DNA of 64,000 nt, from assembly GCF_039529295.1 (NCBI RefSeq), contig NZ_BAAAMN010000017.1:1-64000 (forward strand). The letters are read 5' to 3'. The stretch comes from Yaniella flava (GTDB taxonomy: Bacteria; Actinomycetota; Actinomycetes; Actinomycetales; Micrococcaceae). The translations under genes were made by a program, and so were the position numbers. Position 1 is the first letter of the stretch. Every line of letters begins with the position of its first letter. Shown piece after piece: positions 1-9,150 of the stretch. A model generated the notes under the pieces. That model worked only from the letters and a program-made list of their open reading frames with translations. It had not been told where the DNA came from and did no database searches.

Positions 1-30
1 AGTGCGGTCCCGCATGCTCGGTGGTGTGAG

Positions 31-57
31 AGGTGGGTCGGGAAACCCGACCCACCT
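31..57 (-). terminator. Terminator hairpin downstream of creatinase
   Basis: Perfect 12-bp inverted repeat (AGGTGGGTCGGG / CCCGACCCACCT) with a 3-nt AAA centre. It lies about 28 nt beyond the stop of the leftward creatinase gene and is the obvious terminator for it. No long U-tract is present, as is common in Actinobacteria. Confidence 0.8.
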
Positions 58-84
58 ACTCGATTGCCTCACGTGAGGCGCGTT

Positions 85-1329
85 CTAGTCAATGACGTTG
101 TGGTCTGGACCGACTTCGAATTCAGCGAAGTTCTCGACACCATTTTCGTTGATCCACAGAGTATCGTGCTCACGGTATCCGCCGGCACCCGGCAGATGGT
201 TGGGAATCGTGAGCATGGGCTCCATCGAAATCACCATACCGGGCTGCAGTTCGGTTTCGATGTCTTCGCGGAATTCCATCGCAGCTTCACGACCGTAGTA
301 CGGACTCATAACACCGAAGGAGTGCCCGTAACCAATTGGTGCGTATTTCAAAAGATCCTGACGCTCGAAGAACCGGTTCACCTCGGCCGCGACCTCTTGT
401 GCGATGGCGCCAGGCTTAATCAGCGAGAGCCCCAATTCGTAGGCCTCCATGTTGATCTTCCAGATGTCCAGGGTGGCCTTGTCTGGTTGCCCCAAGGTCA
501 TCGTGCGTTCCACCGCAGTGTAGTGGCCCGACATCATCGGGAAGCAGTTGATGGAGAGCAGATCGCCCTTCTGTAGCTGGCGAGTCGTCGGCCAGTTATG
601 CGCACCGTCAGTGTTGAGGCCCGCCTGCACCAAGGAGAACGTTTCGCGTAGCTCCTTACTCGGATACACTTTTGCGATTTCGGGCACCATGGCTTCAGTC
701 CCCACAAACGCTAGCTCGTACTCGGTCACGCCCTCACGGATAGCGTTTTTGATGGCTCGAGCCCCGATTTCTGCGATCCGAGCACCTTGGCGAATGAGGT
801 ACACTTCTTCATCGGATTTCAACAGACGCTGCAGCATGATCGGTTCGGCCATGTCGACCAGATCAACGTTCTCGAACCAGCTCTGGAAGGACTTGTACTC
901 ATCGACGGTTAAGCCATCAAACTCGATGCCGAGCTTCGAAGGCTTGATGCTTTGCTCGGCTAATACCTGGTCGATGGCCCGGAAGAAGTTGGCAGCTTCC
1001 CAGTCTGAGTAGACAATGTTCTCACCGTAGGTGGTGCGCCATGGCATGCCACCATCGACCCACGGAGTCACGGTGGTGGATTTTTCTGGAGTGATGACCA
1101 CCGCGAAAGTCCGTCCGAAAGGCGACGGCACGAAATCGGAGTAGTACTTGATGTTATGCATGCTGGTCAGCACGAAGGCGTCAAGATCATAATCCGTCAA
1201 GAGTTTCCTGGCGAGCGTCAGACGCCGATCGAATTCCTGGTTTGAAAAGGTCAGATCGAGCTGTTCCCCGTTGTGCTGGGTGAATACGTGGGGGACGTGT
1301 TGATGATCGGTGAACTGAGGTTTAGCCAT
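85..1329 (-). CDS. Creatinase (creatine amidinohydrolase), M24 fold
   Basis: Hydrolyses creatine to sarcosine and urea; cytosolic, and metal-independent in the known family. The 414-residue protein has the N-terminal creatinase domain followed by a pita-bread M24 domain. The creatinase signature GLNTDGAHN (catalytic His about 244) and FPMMSGHYTAVERTM are present, and the metal ligands of true M24 peptidases are not evident. Start chosen at the ATG after GGAGAGAAGATTTC; an ATG 33 nt upstream has no ribosome site. Length matches known creatinases (about 400-411 aa). The sarcosine oxidase operon some 6.5 kb away on the other strand could consume its product. An M24 paralogue with another guanidino substrate cannot be excluded. 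Confidence 0.88.
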   Translation of the reverse strand: MAKPQFTDHQHVPHVFTQHNGEQLDLTFSNQEFDRRLTLARKLLTDYDLDAFVLTSMHNIKYYSDFVPSPFGRTFAVVITPEKSTTVTPWVDGGMPWRTTYGENIVYSDWEAANFFRAIDQVLAEQSIKPSKLGIEFDGLTVDEYKSFQSWFENVDLVDMAEPIMLQRLLKSDEEVYLIRQGARIAEIGARAIKNAIREGVTEYELAFVGTEAMVPEIAKVYPSKELRETFSLVQAGLNTDGAHNWPTTRQLQKGDLLSINCFPMMSGHYTAVERTMTLGQPDKATLDIWKINMEAYELGLSLIKPGAIAQEVAAEVNRFFERQDLLKYAPIGYGHSFGVMSPYYGREAAMEFREDIETELQPGMVISMEPMLTIPNHLPGAGGYREHDTLWINENGVENFAEFEVGPDHNVID

Positions 1330-1591
1330 GAAATCTTCTCTCCAGTTGAACGGTCGGGTCATAGTGGCGATCTACGCCATAGTGCCCATCCTAAGACGGG
1401 CTTAAAAGCCACTTCAAGATAAGGGTAACGGTGACTCAGCGTTGTCTTGGTCTCACGGTGTTAGCCAATGGCTTTGTATGCTCTGCTGAGATCACAATGT
1501 TGTATAAACTTCGGCTCTACTATTGTGAGTCTTTGTGGCTCAAATATAGCGTGGGACACCATTACCGGTTTCGAAATATCGAATACTGAAG

Positions 1592-2095
1592 GTGGCGAGA
1601 TTTATGCGTATTGTCTGGAAAACCTTAGCGGGTGTCGCGATTGCTGCGCTGTTCTTTATCCTAGTCGGATACTTTGAGTTTCGTGTACAAATGCGTGAGC
1701 TGGGGCTCGCGCTCACCTGGGACCTGCAACCAAGCCACGTCACGATGAATGACATGGCGGTTGTCGAACGCGTGGTGTTGCTCCTCGTCTTCGGCATTGT
1801 CGCGATGCTGTTTCTGCTTCGTCGTCGGGGCCTTTCGAACGACACAGGTATCCCCGCGCTGGTGGCAGGGATCGGTCTCCTTGCGGTCTCTGGTTGGTAC
1901 ATGGCAACCGTCGACTATGCTCTTGAGCCAGTTGAAATGAATGACATGGGACAAGACTTCGGGTGGGGACAGCTGCTGGAAACCGGTGCGTTGAGCTCCA
2001 TGACTCTGGCAATGGCCGCCCTGCTCTTGGTCATTGCAGCGTTGCAATTTGCGCAGGCCACAGGCAAACGAACAGCCCAGGATTGGGGTTATTAG
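1592..2095 (+). CDS. Hypothetical integral membrane protein, four TM segments
   Basis: The 167-residue protein has four predicted hydrophobic segments, roughly residues 8-28, 57-76, 88-107 and 134-152, with an acidic loop (EPVEMNDMGQD) between the third and fourth. I do not recognise the family. The GTG start at 1592 or the ATG at 1604 (MRIVWKT) are both possible; GAAGG lies 12 nt before the latter. The stop overlaps the stop of the convergent NhaC-type gene by three bases. No function can be given. Confidence 0.65.
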   Translation: MARFMRIVWKTLAGVAIAALFFILVGYFEFRVQMRELGLALTWDLQPSHVTMNDMAVVERVVLLLVFGIVAMLFLLRRRGLSNDTGIPALVAGIGLLAVSGWYMATVDYALEPVEMNDMGQDFGWGQLLETGALSSMTLAMAALLLVIAALQFAQATGKRTAQDWGY

Positions 2096-3492
2096 AGCAC
2101 CATTGCGGCAACCCAGCCAGCACCGGTGAGTGGGATGTTGTAGTGAATAAACGTTGGGATCACGGTGTCGCGGATGTGGTCGTGTTGACCATCAGCGGCA
2201 AGTCCGGCTGTTGAACCCAGTGTCGAGTCGGACGCAGGTGAGCCGGCGTCGCCAAGTGCCCCGGCGGTACCGATGATCGCTACGGTCGCCAACATAGAGA
2301 AGTCGAGCGACATGCACAGCGGAACATAGATTGCGGCGATAATGGGCAATGTTGAAAACGACGAGCCAATGCCCATGGTGACAATCAATCCGACGATGAG
2401 CATGGCCAATGCCGCCATCGCTTTATTATCCCCAAAGAAGTTCTGTACTGCTGTCACGAGGGGCTCGATTTGGTTGGACTCGATCATGACCGAAGCAAAG
2501 CCTTGAGCTGCGATCATGACGAATCCGATCAGCGCCATCATGCGCATGCCCGAGGTGAATACATCGTCAGCTTTATTCCACTGGACCACCCCGGAGATGA
2601 GGAAGATCGCCAAACCGACCAGCGAGCCTAGTAGGAGGCCGTCTGCGTCGGAGCCGGTGAATTGGATGATTAGCTGGATGGCGAACGTGGCAACGATGGC
2701 AACCAACGACATGATGATGTTGTATCGGGTTGGTGTTGGCTCGACAACGGTGCCACCAGCGATGGGTCGATCTTGGTAGGAGCGTGGTTTACGGTAGCTG
2801 ATGAATACCGCAATGAGTAAGCCAACGACCATACCGGCAGCAGGGATGGCCATGGCTTGAATGATGTTAATGCCGGAGGTGTCGAGGCCAGCCTGCTCAA
2901 TGTTGCCGAGCAGGATATCTTCGAGGAAGATCTTGCCGAAGCCGACCGGGAGCGTCATGTAGGTGGTCACCAGCCCGAAGGTGAGTACGCACGCGATCAG
3001 GCGACGGTCGAGTTGCAGTTTGTTCATGACCGTCAACAGGGGCGGGACTAGCAAGGGGATGAAGGCGATGTGTACTGGAAGGAGGTTTTGGGACATGATC
3101 GACATGGCGAGAATGCCAGCGATCAAAATGTAGCTCGTTGCCGTGACGGCCTTTTCAGACGCGCCATCTGCGTCCTTGTCGATCCTTTGGGTGAGCGTAT
3201 CAGCGAGCGCTTTCGGTAGCCCGGAGGCTGCCACCGCCATCGCAAAAGCGCCGAGTAGCGCATAGGATAGGGCAATTTGTGCGCCATCTCCGAGCCCGCC
3301 TTGAAACGCGAGCATAGTGGATTCAAGTCCCATGCCTGCCATCAGGCCACCCACGAGGGCGCCGATAAAGAGGGCAATGACAACATGGACGCGCAGCAGT
3401 GCTAACAAGAGCATGACGGCGACGGCGATAACTACAGCATTCACGATCGCTAAGCATAGACCAATATGCGTGGGTGTTCGATTTCGCGTCAT
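2092..3492 (-). CDS. NhaC/YuiF-type sodium-proton antiporter or amino-acid permease
   Basis: The 466-residue polytopic membrane protein has about 11-12 hydrophobic segments. The N-terminal segment followed by the conserved GIGSSFSTLPIIAAIYVPL and GTAGALGDAGSPASDSTLGS stretches is typical of the Na+/H+ antiporter family proteins that include Bacillus YuiF, for which amino-acid transport has been proposed. It sits between creatinase and the rest of the catabolic genes, so uptake of creatine, sarcosine or an amino acid is possible, but the sequence alone does not show the substrate. No clear Shine-Dalgarno precedes the ATG. Confidence 0.75.
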   Translation of the reverse strand: MTRNRTPTHIGLCLAIVNAVVIAVAVMLLLALLRVHVVIALFIGALVGGLMAGMGLESTMLAFQGGLGDGAQIALSYALLGAFAMAVAASGLPKALADTLTQRIDKDADGASEKAVTATSYILIAGILAMSIMSQNLLPVHIAFIPLLVPPLLTVMNKLQLDRRLIACVLTFGLVTTYMTLPVGFGKIFLEDILLGNIEQAGLDTSGINIIQAMAIPAAGMVVGLLIAVFISYRKPRSYQDRPIAGGTVVEPTPTRYNIIMSLVAIVATFAIQLIIQFTGSDADGLLLGSLVGLAIFLISGVVQWNKADDVFTSGMRMMALIGFVMIAAQGFASVMIESNQIEPLVTAVQNFFGDNKAMAALAMLIVGLIVTMGIGSSFSTLPIIAAIYVPLCMSLDFSMLATVAIIGTAGALGDAGSPASDSTLGSTAGLAADGQHDHIRDTVIPTFIHYNIPLTGAGWVAAMVL

Positions 3493-3560
3493 CGTGGGTT
3501 AACCCGCTGAACTCGCTGGGCAGTCTGTAACATTGCCTACAACCTTGCTAAGGTAGTGGT

Positions 3561-4535
3561 ATGGATCACATCTCAGGTAATGAAGTGTCACGGGTCGTCG
3601 TTGGTGTTGATGGATCAGAACACAGCGAGCGAGCGTTTGATATGGCGCTCACAATTGCTCGACGGCGTCAATACTCCCTCAAGGTGATTACCACCTATAC
3701 CGAGCCGGGCTATGAATATATACCGCCATCGATGCACGGTATGGCTAGAGAGCAGGCACAGCGTGACTTGGATGACGTGCTGGTCAGGGCTGAAGGCGTT
3801 GAGGTCGAGGTGAGTTCGCAGGCAATCGAGGGTGACGCTGCAGGTGTGCTGACTGCTGAGTCGAGCCAGGCTGCGCTAGTCGTTGTAGGCAAGCGAGGTC
3901 GGAGTCGATTTGCCGGACGGTTTCTCGGCAGCGTTTCGGCGTCGGTCGCGGCGTATTCTCGCTGTCCGAGTTTGATCGTGCCCGAAGATCGTGGCTCCGA
4001 GGAGCATTTGGAAACGCAATTCTCCAGGCTATCTGGGCAGCGCGAATTGACTGAGTTTGGCGTCATCCCCTCCGAAGAGCTCGATGATGCCACCGATTTC
4101 TCGGGCAGTGTTGTGGTGGGGGTTGATGTGGATGTCGATCCAGCGGAGCTCGTACTGCAAGCTGCACAATATGCTGAGGGGCATGACGCGACGCTGATTT
4201 TAGTGAGCGCTCAGCCATTTAGCAGTAGTTTGTGGCTCCCGATCTCGCCTATCTACGGGGCTGAAATCCCTGATCTACGCCAAGGCGTCGCGACGCGCCT
4301 CGCCGAGGTCGCCAACCATGTTGCTGAACAGACGAAGATTCCGGTGTCCTGGCGATTCTTTGACGCATCTCCCGCCGACGCGCTGGCTGGTGCGTCGCAA
4401 ACGGCCCACGCAGTAGTCGTAGGCACACGTGGGCGCGGTGGTTTCACCGGTCTGTTGCTGGGATCTGTGAGCCAAGCCGTATTGAATCGCGCTGTTGCGC
4501 CGGTACTGGTGATTCCGACAACATCCGGCAGATAG
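3561..4535 (+). CDS. Universal stress protein with two UspA domains
   Basis: The 324-residue protein is made of two tandem Usp domains (about 9-140 and 175-320). Both carry the ATP-binding motif G-2x-G-9x-G(S/T): GKRGRSRFAGRFLGS in the first and GTRGRGGFTGLLLGS in the second. Each domain opens with the typical VVVGVD strand. Tandem-domain ATP-binding Usp proteins are common in Actinobacteria and associated with dormancy and energy stress. It is transcribed alone, convergent with the iclR gene (6-nt gap). AAGG lies upstream of the ATG. Confidence 0.9.
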   Translation: MDHISGNEVSRVVVGVDGSEHSERAFDMALTIARRRQYSLKVITTYTEPGYEYIPPSMHGMAREQAQRDLDDVLVRAEGVEVEVSSQAIEGDAAGVLTAESSQAALVVVGKRGRSRFAGRFLGSVSASVAAYSRCPSLIVPEDRGSEEHLETQFSRLSGQRELTEFGVIPSEELDDATDFSGSVVVGVDVDVDPAELVLQAAQYAEGHDATLILVSAQPFSSSLWLPISPIYGAEIPDLRQGVATRLAEVANHVAEQTKIPVSWRFFDASPADALAGASQTAHAVVVGTRGRGGFTGLLLGSVSQAVLNRAVAPVLVIPTTSGR

Positions 4536-4541
4536 TAGCGG

Positions 4542-5318
4542 TTACCTTTCAACCGTTTCGTGGCTGGCGGGGTGGCCCATCCGCGTAGAAATTTTTGCGG
4601 CGGCAGCGGTGCACTGCTTGATCAGTGTATCGATGGTGTGGTCGTCAATGCGATAGCTCGGTGCGGCAAGCAGCACCGTCGCCACGACTTGGCTGTGATG
4701 ATCATAAACCGGTGCCGCAATACCAATTTCGTCGTCGAAGGTTTCACGGAGGTTGGTGGCATACCCGCGCTCACGCACTATCTCGAGGCGCTGCCGCAGC
4801 TCGTCTAATGTCCAGCCATCTTGCAGCCGGATAGTGCCCGAGTTGATAAGGTCTTCGACTGCGCTGAATGTGAGCTCTGCCAGAAAAATCTGCACCGTTG
4901 CAGAGCCGGTTGAAGTGTAGCGAGCGCCCAGCGGAGAAGTATGTTTGATCGTGCGGTCCGAGGCGATCTGCTCGACGGTGACTGAAGCTGCGTCTTCCCA
5001 CAGAGCAAGCACCGTGGTTTCTTGTGACGTTGCTGCTAGCTCGTTGAGATAGGGGTGAGCGACCTGACGCACATTGAGGTTGGCTAGCAGTGGCCCGGCA
5101 ATCGCGATCAGCCCCAGTCCTAGCTGGTATTTGCGTGTGGAAGGATCTTGTTCGACCCAGCCTTCGGATTCCAGGGTTGCTAAAAGCCGAGACACCGAAG
5201 ATTTATGCAGACCAACCTGTGCGGCGATATCCGTGACGCCGACCAGCGGCGCTTCAGTGGAGAAGCACCGAAGCACATCAATGACGTTGTGAACCACGGA
5301 GTTTCGAGGGGAGCTCAT
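4542..5318 (-). CDS. IclR family transcriptional regulator
   Basis: The 258-residue protein has an N-terminal winged helix (about 8-70, with VGVTDIAAQVGLHKSSVSRLLATLE) and a C-terminal IclR effector domain (RERGYATNLRETFDDEIGIAAPVYDHH is the usual conserved stretch). The ATG follows AAAGGA with good spacing. It lies downstream of, and on the same strand as, the MFS permease, separated by a strong terminator hairpin, so it has its own promoter. IclR proteins usually control neighbouring catabolic or transport genes; the permease and the creatinase are the candidates here. Confidence 0.9.
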   Translation of the reverse strand: MSSPRNSVVHNVIDVLRCFSTEAPLVGVTDIAAQVGLHKSSVSRLLATLESEGWVEQDPSTRKYQLGLGLIAIAGPLLANLNVRQVAHPYLNELAATSQETTVLALWEDAASVTVEQIASDRTIKHTSPLGARYTSTGSATVQIFLAELTFSAVEDLINSGTIRLQDGWTLDELRQRLEIVRERGYATNLRETFDDEIGIAAPVYDHHSQVVATVLLAAPSYRIDDHTIDTLIKQCTAAAAKISTRMGHPASHETVER

Positions 5319-5415
5319 GTCGCTTCCTTTCAGCGTGACTTCTAAGGATCATACGTCATTGAATGTGGTCCCGTTCATCTCGTTGGATGCGCTGGCCGAG
5401 CATGACAGAAATAAT

Positions 5416-5461
5416 GTTCGGCTTCGACCTGAGCGCAACAAGAGCCAGGTCGAAGCCGAAC
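5416..5461 (-). terminator. Long terminator hairpin between MFS gene and iclR
   Basis: Perfect 16-bp inverted repeat GTTCGGCTTCGACCTG / CAGGTCGAAGCCGAAC with a 14-nt loop, ten bases beyond the stop codon of the leftward MFS gene. It should end permease transcription before the iclR gene. Confidence 0.8.
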
Positions 5462-5470
5462 GGGGTAGTA

Positions 5471-6826
5471 CTAATCCTTGAGCGGTTTATGACTTGTTTC
5501 AGGCGACAGTGCTACTGCGATCAATGCGATGATTGCTGCAGCCATGAGATACCAGCCTGGGGCAATTGCGTTGCTTGTTGTGGCAATGAGTAGGGTAGCG
5601 ATAGCCGGTGCAGTGCCACCGAATATAGCGTTCCCCAGATTAAAAGAAACTGCGAAACCGGAGTAGCGCACTCGAGTTGGGAAACTTTCGGCCAAGAAAC
5701 TGGCAAGGCTTCCGTCGTTGAGAGTTAGCATCGCACCAAGCAGTACCTGGACCAAAAGGACGACGAGCACGTTATCCATGCCTAAGAGCATGAAAGCTGG
5801 GACAGTGAAGAGGGTGAACAGCACTGAGGCGCTTATGAGAATCTTTTTCCGTCCGAATCGATCTGACAGATGACCGGTGAGAAATATAAAGCCGATGTAA
5901 GTCACTAGTGAGATCGTGGTGGTGATGTTAGCCATCGTGGGATCCATGCCGGCCGTCTGCGACAGATAGGTTGGCATGTAGGTCAGGATGACGTAAAAGC
6001 CGACTGCGTTCAGCAGCACGGCAGCCGTGGCGCGAACAAGGGTGCGCCAGTGATCCCGGAACAATGCGAAGATCGGAGCTTTTATGACTTCGTCCTCTTG
6101 TGACATCTCCTTGAATACGGGGGAGTCTTCAAGTTTTCGACGAATGTATACGCCGATGAGTCCCAAAGGCGCAGCCAGTAAGAATGGCAATCTCCAACCC
6201 CACGATTCCATTTGCGCATCAGACAATGTCGCAGTGAGAACAGTGGCCATGAGTGACCCGAAGATCAATCCAGCCGCGGTTGAACCAGGCACCACGGCTG
6301 CATAGATGCCGCGGCGGCCTTCGGGGGCATATTCGACGAGGTAAGCGGAGGCGCCAGCGTACTCCCCGGACGCGCTAAAGCCTTGCATGACACGGAAAAA
6401 CAGTAGTAGCGCCGGAGCCCAGAGGCCAATCTGTAGAGCTCCGGGTAGTAAGCCGATACATACTGTCGCGGCAGTCATAATCAAAATGGACCATGCCAGT
6501 GCGTTACGACGTCCGATCCGGTCGCCGATGTGTCCCCAGACAAATCCACCGATTGGACGCGCCAGGAATGAGACTGCAAAGAGCGCGAAAGTCCACACGA
6601 GACCCTCGGTGATATCGTCAGATGGGAAGAACACTGTCGCAATAACTACAGCGAGATAACTATAGGCGCCGTAGTCGAACCATTCAACAAAGTTTCCAAT
6701 AAAACTTGCCGTAATAACTTTGCGGCGTTCCTTTTTGCCTATTCCGCTTGGATGCGTACGTTCTTGGCCAGATAAGGTTGGACCGAGATGTTGCCTAGAA
6801 GTTGAAGAAGAACTTGCACCTGACAT
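5471..6826 (-). CDS. MFS permease, metabolite:H+ symporter (MHS) type
   Basis: The 451-residue protein has 12 predicted TM segments and the MHS family pattern of ProP, KgtP and ShiA: an N-terminal KERRKVITASFIGNFVEW start to TM1, the GHIGDRIGRRNAL loop 2-3 motif, and the GHLSDRFGRKK loop 8-9 motif. MHS permeases import organic acids, betaines, proline and related zwitterions by proton symport. Next to creatinase and sarcosine oxidase it could import creatine, sarcosine or betaine; this is inference. A GlxR-like site lies about 75 bp upstream of the start. Confidence 0.88.
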   Translation of the reverse strand: MSGASSSSTSRQHLGPTLSGQERTHPSGIGKKERRKVITASFIGNFVEWFDYGAYSYLAVVIATVFFPSDDITEGLVWTFALFAVSFLARPIGGFVWGHIGDRIGRRNALAWSILIMTAATVCIGLLPGALQIGLWAPALLLFFRVMQGFSASGEYAGASAYLVEYAPEGRRGIYAAVVPGSTAAGLIFGSLMATVLTATLSDAQMESWGWRLPFLLAAPLGLIGVYIRRKLEDSPVFKEMSQEDEVIKAPIFALFRDHWRTLVRATAAVLLNAVGFYVILTYMPTYLSQTAGMDPTMANITTTISLVTYIGFIFLTGHLSDRFGRKKILISASVLFTLFTVPAFMLLGMDNVLVVLLVQVLLGAMLTLNDGSLASFLAESFPTRVRYSGFAVSFNLGNAIFGGTAPAIATLLIATTSNAIAPGWYLMAAAIIALIAVALSPETSHKPLKD

Positions 6827-6847
6827 GCTCCACCACCAAAGGTTAGA

Positions 6848-6866
6848 TGTTGCCGTGATCGCAACA
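6848..6866. promoter_or_regulatory. Inverted repeat upstream of the MFS permease
   Basis: TGTTGC and GCAACA separated by 7 nt, 22-40 bp before the permease ATG. The position suits an operator for a dimeric repressor; the nearby IclR or GntR protein is a candidate, without direct evidence. Confidence 0.35.
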
Positions 6867-6894
6867 TTGTTGCACGAGCACTAAAATACTAACC

Positions 6895-6908
6895 GTGACC
6901 TAAGTCAC
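6895..6908. promoter_or_regulatory. GlxR/CRP-like binding site upstream of MFS permease
   Basis: GTGACCTAAGTCAC is an exact match to GTGA-NN-TA-NN-TCAC, the core of the actinobacterial GlxR consensus. Its centre is about 75 bp upstream of the permease start codon. Two further exact matches in the window also precede transporter genes. Confidence 0.6.
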
Positions 6909-7014
6909 AGTCGAGGGTCTGTGTGAGCGATCTGTGCTAGCGGTGAATGCGGACCTTTCGGTGCGCTAAAGGTTGGTCATCTGATGCGGTAATCGAATAA
7001 TGGGGCAAGTCACG

Positions 7015-7674
7015 TTATAGCGCCTCACGGACCAAGGTGTAGAAATTCTCCACGTGTTCGGCTGCGTGGCGCTCGGCCTCGTCGGGGTTTCCGGTCACGA
7101 TCTGCTCGATGAGCTGCGTATGTTCAACGATGTGCTCGTGTAGCGATGGCAACCTATCGGATAGCGCAGCCCAGATTCGGGTCGCAATATTGTCGAGTCG
7201 AATGAGCGTTTCGGACAGGTGCTCATTTTGGGTTACGCCATAAATCATGCGGTGCACCGAGAGGTCATAGGCCAATAGGTTTCGCTGGGACTGTTTTGGA
7301 TTCAGGCTTTTGAGTTCAGCCAATACCTCGAGTAGTTTCTCGCGCATGTCACCGCCGTGGGCTTCGGCGGCTCGACGTGCCGCGAGGGGCTCGAGTGCCT
7401 GGCGCACCTCAGACACGTGTGCCAATTCGGTGACATCCACCTGACTAGCAAAGGTGCCACGCCGAGGGTATGTGACGACCAGATGGTCTGATTCGAGTCG
7501 CTTGAGTGCTTCGCGCAGGGGTGTGCGCCCGACCCCCATTTCCTCGGCGAGCTGCTTTTCCATAATGGGTTCACCCGGCTCAATGTCCAACATGATCAGG
7601 CGGTCCAGCAGAATGCGATAGGCGCGAGCCGATAAGGACTCGCTGGTTGTGTTGACGGTGTCCAACGTGGTCAT
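7015..7674 (-). CDS. GntR family regulator, FadR/FCD subfamily
   Basis: The 219-residue protein has an N-terminal wHTH (about 10-75, including GEPIMEKQLAEEMGVGRTPLREALKRLE) and an all-helical FCD domain (about 85-210) with the usual metal/effector-binding His and Asp positions (DLSVHRMIY, HTQLIEQIVTGN). The start used is the ATG after AAAGGACACTG; an earlier ATG 72 nt upstream lacks a ribosome site. It is divergent from glyA-soxBDAG-sdaA with 157 bp between starts, so it is the likely local regulator of that operon, responding to an organic acid or amino acid. Confidence 0.88.
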   Translation of the reverse strand: MTTLDTVNTTSESLSARAYRILLDRLIMLDIEPGEPIMEKQLAEEMGVGRTPLREALKRLESDHLVVTYPRRGTFASQVDVTELAHVSEVRQALEPLAARRAAEAHGGDMREKLLEVLAELKSLNPKQSQRNLLAYDLSVHRMIYGVTQNEHLSETLIRLDNIATRIWAALSDRLPSLHEHIVEHTQLIEQIVTGNPDEAERHAAEHVENFYTLVREAL

Positions 7675-7749
7675 CAGTGTCCTTTCATTGATCTTATTGT
7701 GCACTACAAGACGAATATCCGCAGCGTTTGAAGTTTTTCTTGCCACCCC

Positions 7750-7779
7750 TTGACATACTTGTGACTGACATCATAGTCT
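7750..7779 (+). promoter_or_regulatory. Probable promoter of the glyA-sox-sdaA operon
   Basis: TTGACA at 7750-7755 and TAGTCT at 7774-7779 with an 18-nt spacer. The spacer contains a degenerate GlxR-like element TGTGA-N6-TCATA (7760-7775) and two copies of TGACAT 16 bp apart. The start codon of glyA lies about 50 nt downstream. The -35 is consensus, the -10 is moderate. Confidence 0.5.
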
Positions 7780-7831
7780 GTGATCGACGTCTAATATATC
7801 AGGTGTCGTTCCGGATGCTGAAGGAAGTTGC

Positions 7832-9148
7832 ATGACTCGTTATACCTCGCAGGTTGAACCATCACTGACCCAAGACTTGGCCGATCTCGATCCCGAAATC
7901 GCCGGGTTCTTGGACCAAGAACTTGACCGTCAACAACGCGGGCTCGAAATGATCGCCTCCGAAAACCATACTCCCATGGCCGTGATGCAGGCCCAAGGGT
8001 CGGTGCTGACCAATAAATACGCGGAAGGCTACCCCGGACGTCGTTACTACGGCGGCTGTGAACACGCCGACTCCGTTGAACGCTTAGCCATTGACCGAGC
8101 CAAGAATCTCTTTGGTGCCGAATTCGCCAACGTCCAGCCCCACTCGGGTGCTCAGGCAAATGCCGCTGTCATGCACGCGCTGATTCGTCCAGGCGACACC
8201 GTGATGGGTCTCAACCTAGCCCACGGTGGCCACCTGACCCACGGCATGAAACTGAACTTCTCAGGACGTCTCTACAACATCGTGCCCTACTCGGTGCACG
8301 AAGACACCTACGAAGTCGACATGGACGAGGTGGCGCGGCTGGCCCACGAACACCAACCCAAAATGATCGTTGCAGGGTGGTCCGCCTACCCACGGCAACT
8401 CGACTTTGCTCGCTTCCGTGCAATCGCTGATGAAGTCGGTGCCTACTTATTCGTGGATATGGCGCACTTTGCGGGATTAGTGGCAGCAGGACTGCACCCG
8501 TCACCGGTGCCACACGCTCACGTCTCGACGTCGACGACCCATAAGACACTCGCTGGCCCACGCGGTGGCATTATCTTGTCCAACGAGGCAGATATCGCCA
8601 AGAAAATTAACTCGGCGGTCTTCCCCGGGCAGCAGGGCGGCCCGCTGATGCACGTCATCGCGGGCAAAGCGGTGGCATTCAAGGTCGCAGCATCGGAAGC
8701 TTTCGCACAACGCCAGCGCCGCACACTCGAAGGTGCCAAAATCCTGGCCGACCGATTGTCTCGGCCCGACGTTGCGGATGCCGGTATCTCGGTATTGACC
8801 GGTGGAACCGACGTTCACTTGGTATTAGTTGATCTGCGAAACTCCGTGCTCGATGGTAAGCAGGGCGAAGACCTGCTGCAAGAAGTCGAGGTTACGGTCA
8901 ACCGCAATGCTGTGCCTTGGGACCCACGCCCGCCGATGACCACTTCCGGGCTGCGCATCGGCACACCTGCGCTGACCACCCGAGGTTTTGGCGCCGAAGC
9001 ATTCGAAGAAGTCGCCGACATCATCGCGCTGACGCTGATCGCAGGGGCCACCGGCAACCGCGAAGGCTTGGGCGCGCTGGCTAAGCGTGTTGAAGCGCTC
9101 GCGGAAGCTCATCCACTGTACCCAAACCTGGAACCGTTCGGAGCATAA
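7832..9148 (+). CDS. glyA: Serine hydroxymethyltransferase
   Basis: PLP enzyme that interconverts glycine plus 5,10-methylene-THF with serine plus THF. The 438-residue protein has SENHTP, the GRRYYGGCE substrate loop, and the PLP lysine in STTHKTLAGPRGG (Lys about 238). GAAGGAAG precedes the ATG. It is the first gene of an operon with soxBDAG and sdaA; soxB begins 2 nt after its stop. Here it should run in the glycine-to-serine direction, taking both products of sarcosine oxidase (glycine and methylene-THF). Since it sits in a catabolic operon, a second housekeeping copy elsewhere in the genome is likely. Confidence 0.95.
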   Translation: MTRYTSQVEPSLTQDLADLDPEIAGFLDQELDRQQRGLEMIASENHTPMAVMQAQGSVLTNKYAEGYPGRRYYGGCEHADSVERLAIDRAKNLFGAEFANVQPHSGAQANAAVMHALIRPGDTVMGLNLAHGGHLTHGMKLNFSGRLYNIVPYSVHEDTYEVDMDEVARLAHEHQPKMIVAGWSAYPRQLDFARFRAIADEVGAYLFVDMAHFAGLVAAGLHPSPVPHAHVSTSTTHKTLAGPRGGIILSNEADIAKKINSAVFPGQQGGPLMHVIAGKAVAFKVAASEAFAQRQRRTLEGAKILADRLSRPDVADAGISVLTGGTDVHLVLVDLRNSVLDGKQGEDLLQEVEVTVNRNAVPWDPRPPMTTSGLRIGTPALTTRGFGAEAFEEVADIIALTLIAGATGNREGLGALAKRVEALAEAHPLYPNLEPFGA

Positions 9149-9150
9149 CC

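Noticed and set aside
85..1329. Ectoine hydrolase (DoeA/EutD, also M24) as identity of the creatinase gene
   Set aside because: The GLNTDGAHN and FPMMSGHYTAVERTM stretches fit creatinase, not DoeA, and sarcosine oxidase is the nearest catabolic operon.
1488..1532. TCACAAT ... ATTGTGA inverted repeat upstream of the gene at 1592
   Set aside because: Arms of 7 bp with a spacer above 20 nt, not symmetric with any promoter element, and compatible with chance in an A+T-rich gap.
7675..7831. Glycine riboswitch before glyA-sox
   Set aside because: The 157-bp gap is too short and shows no tandem aptamer features; a promoter and regulator site explain it better.
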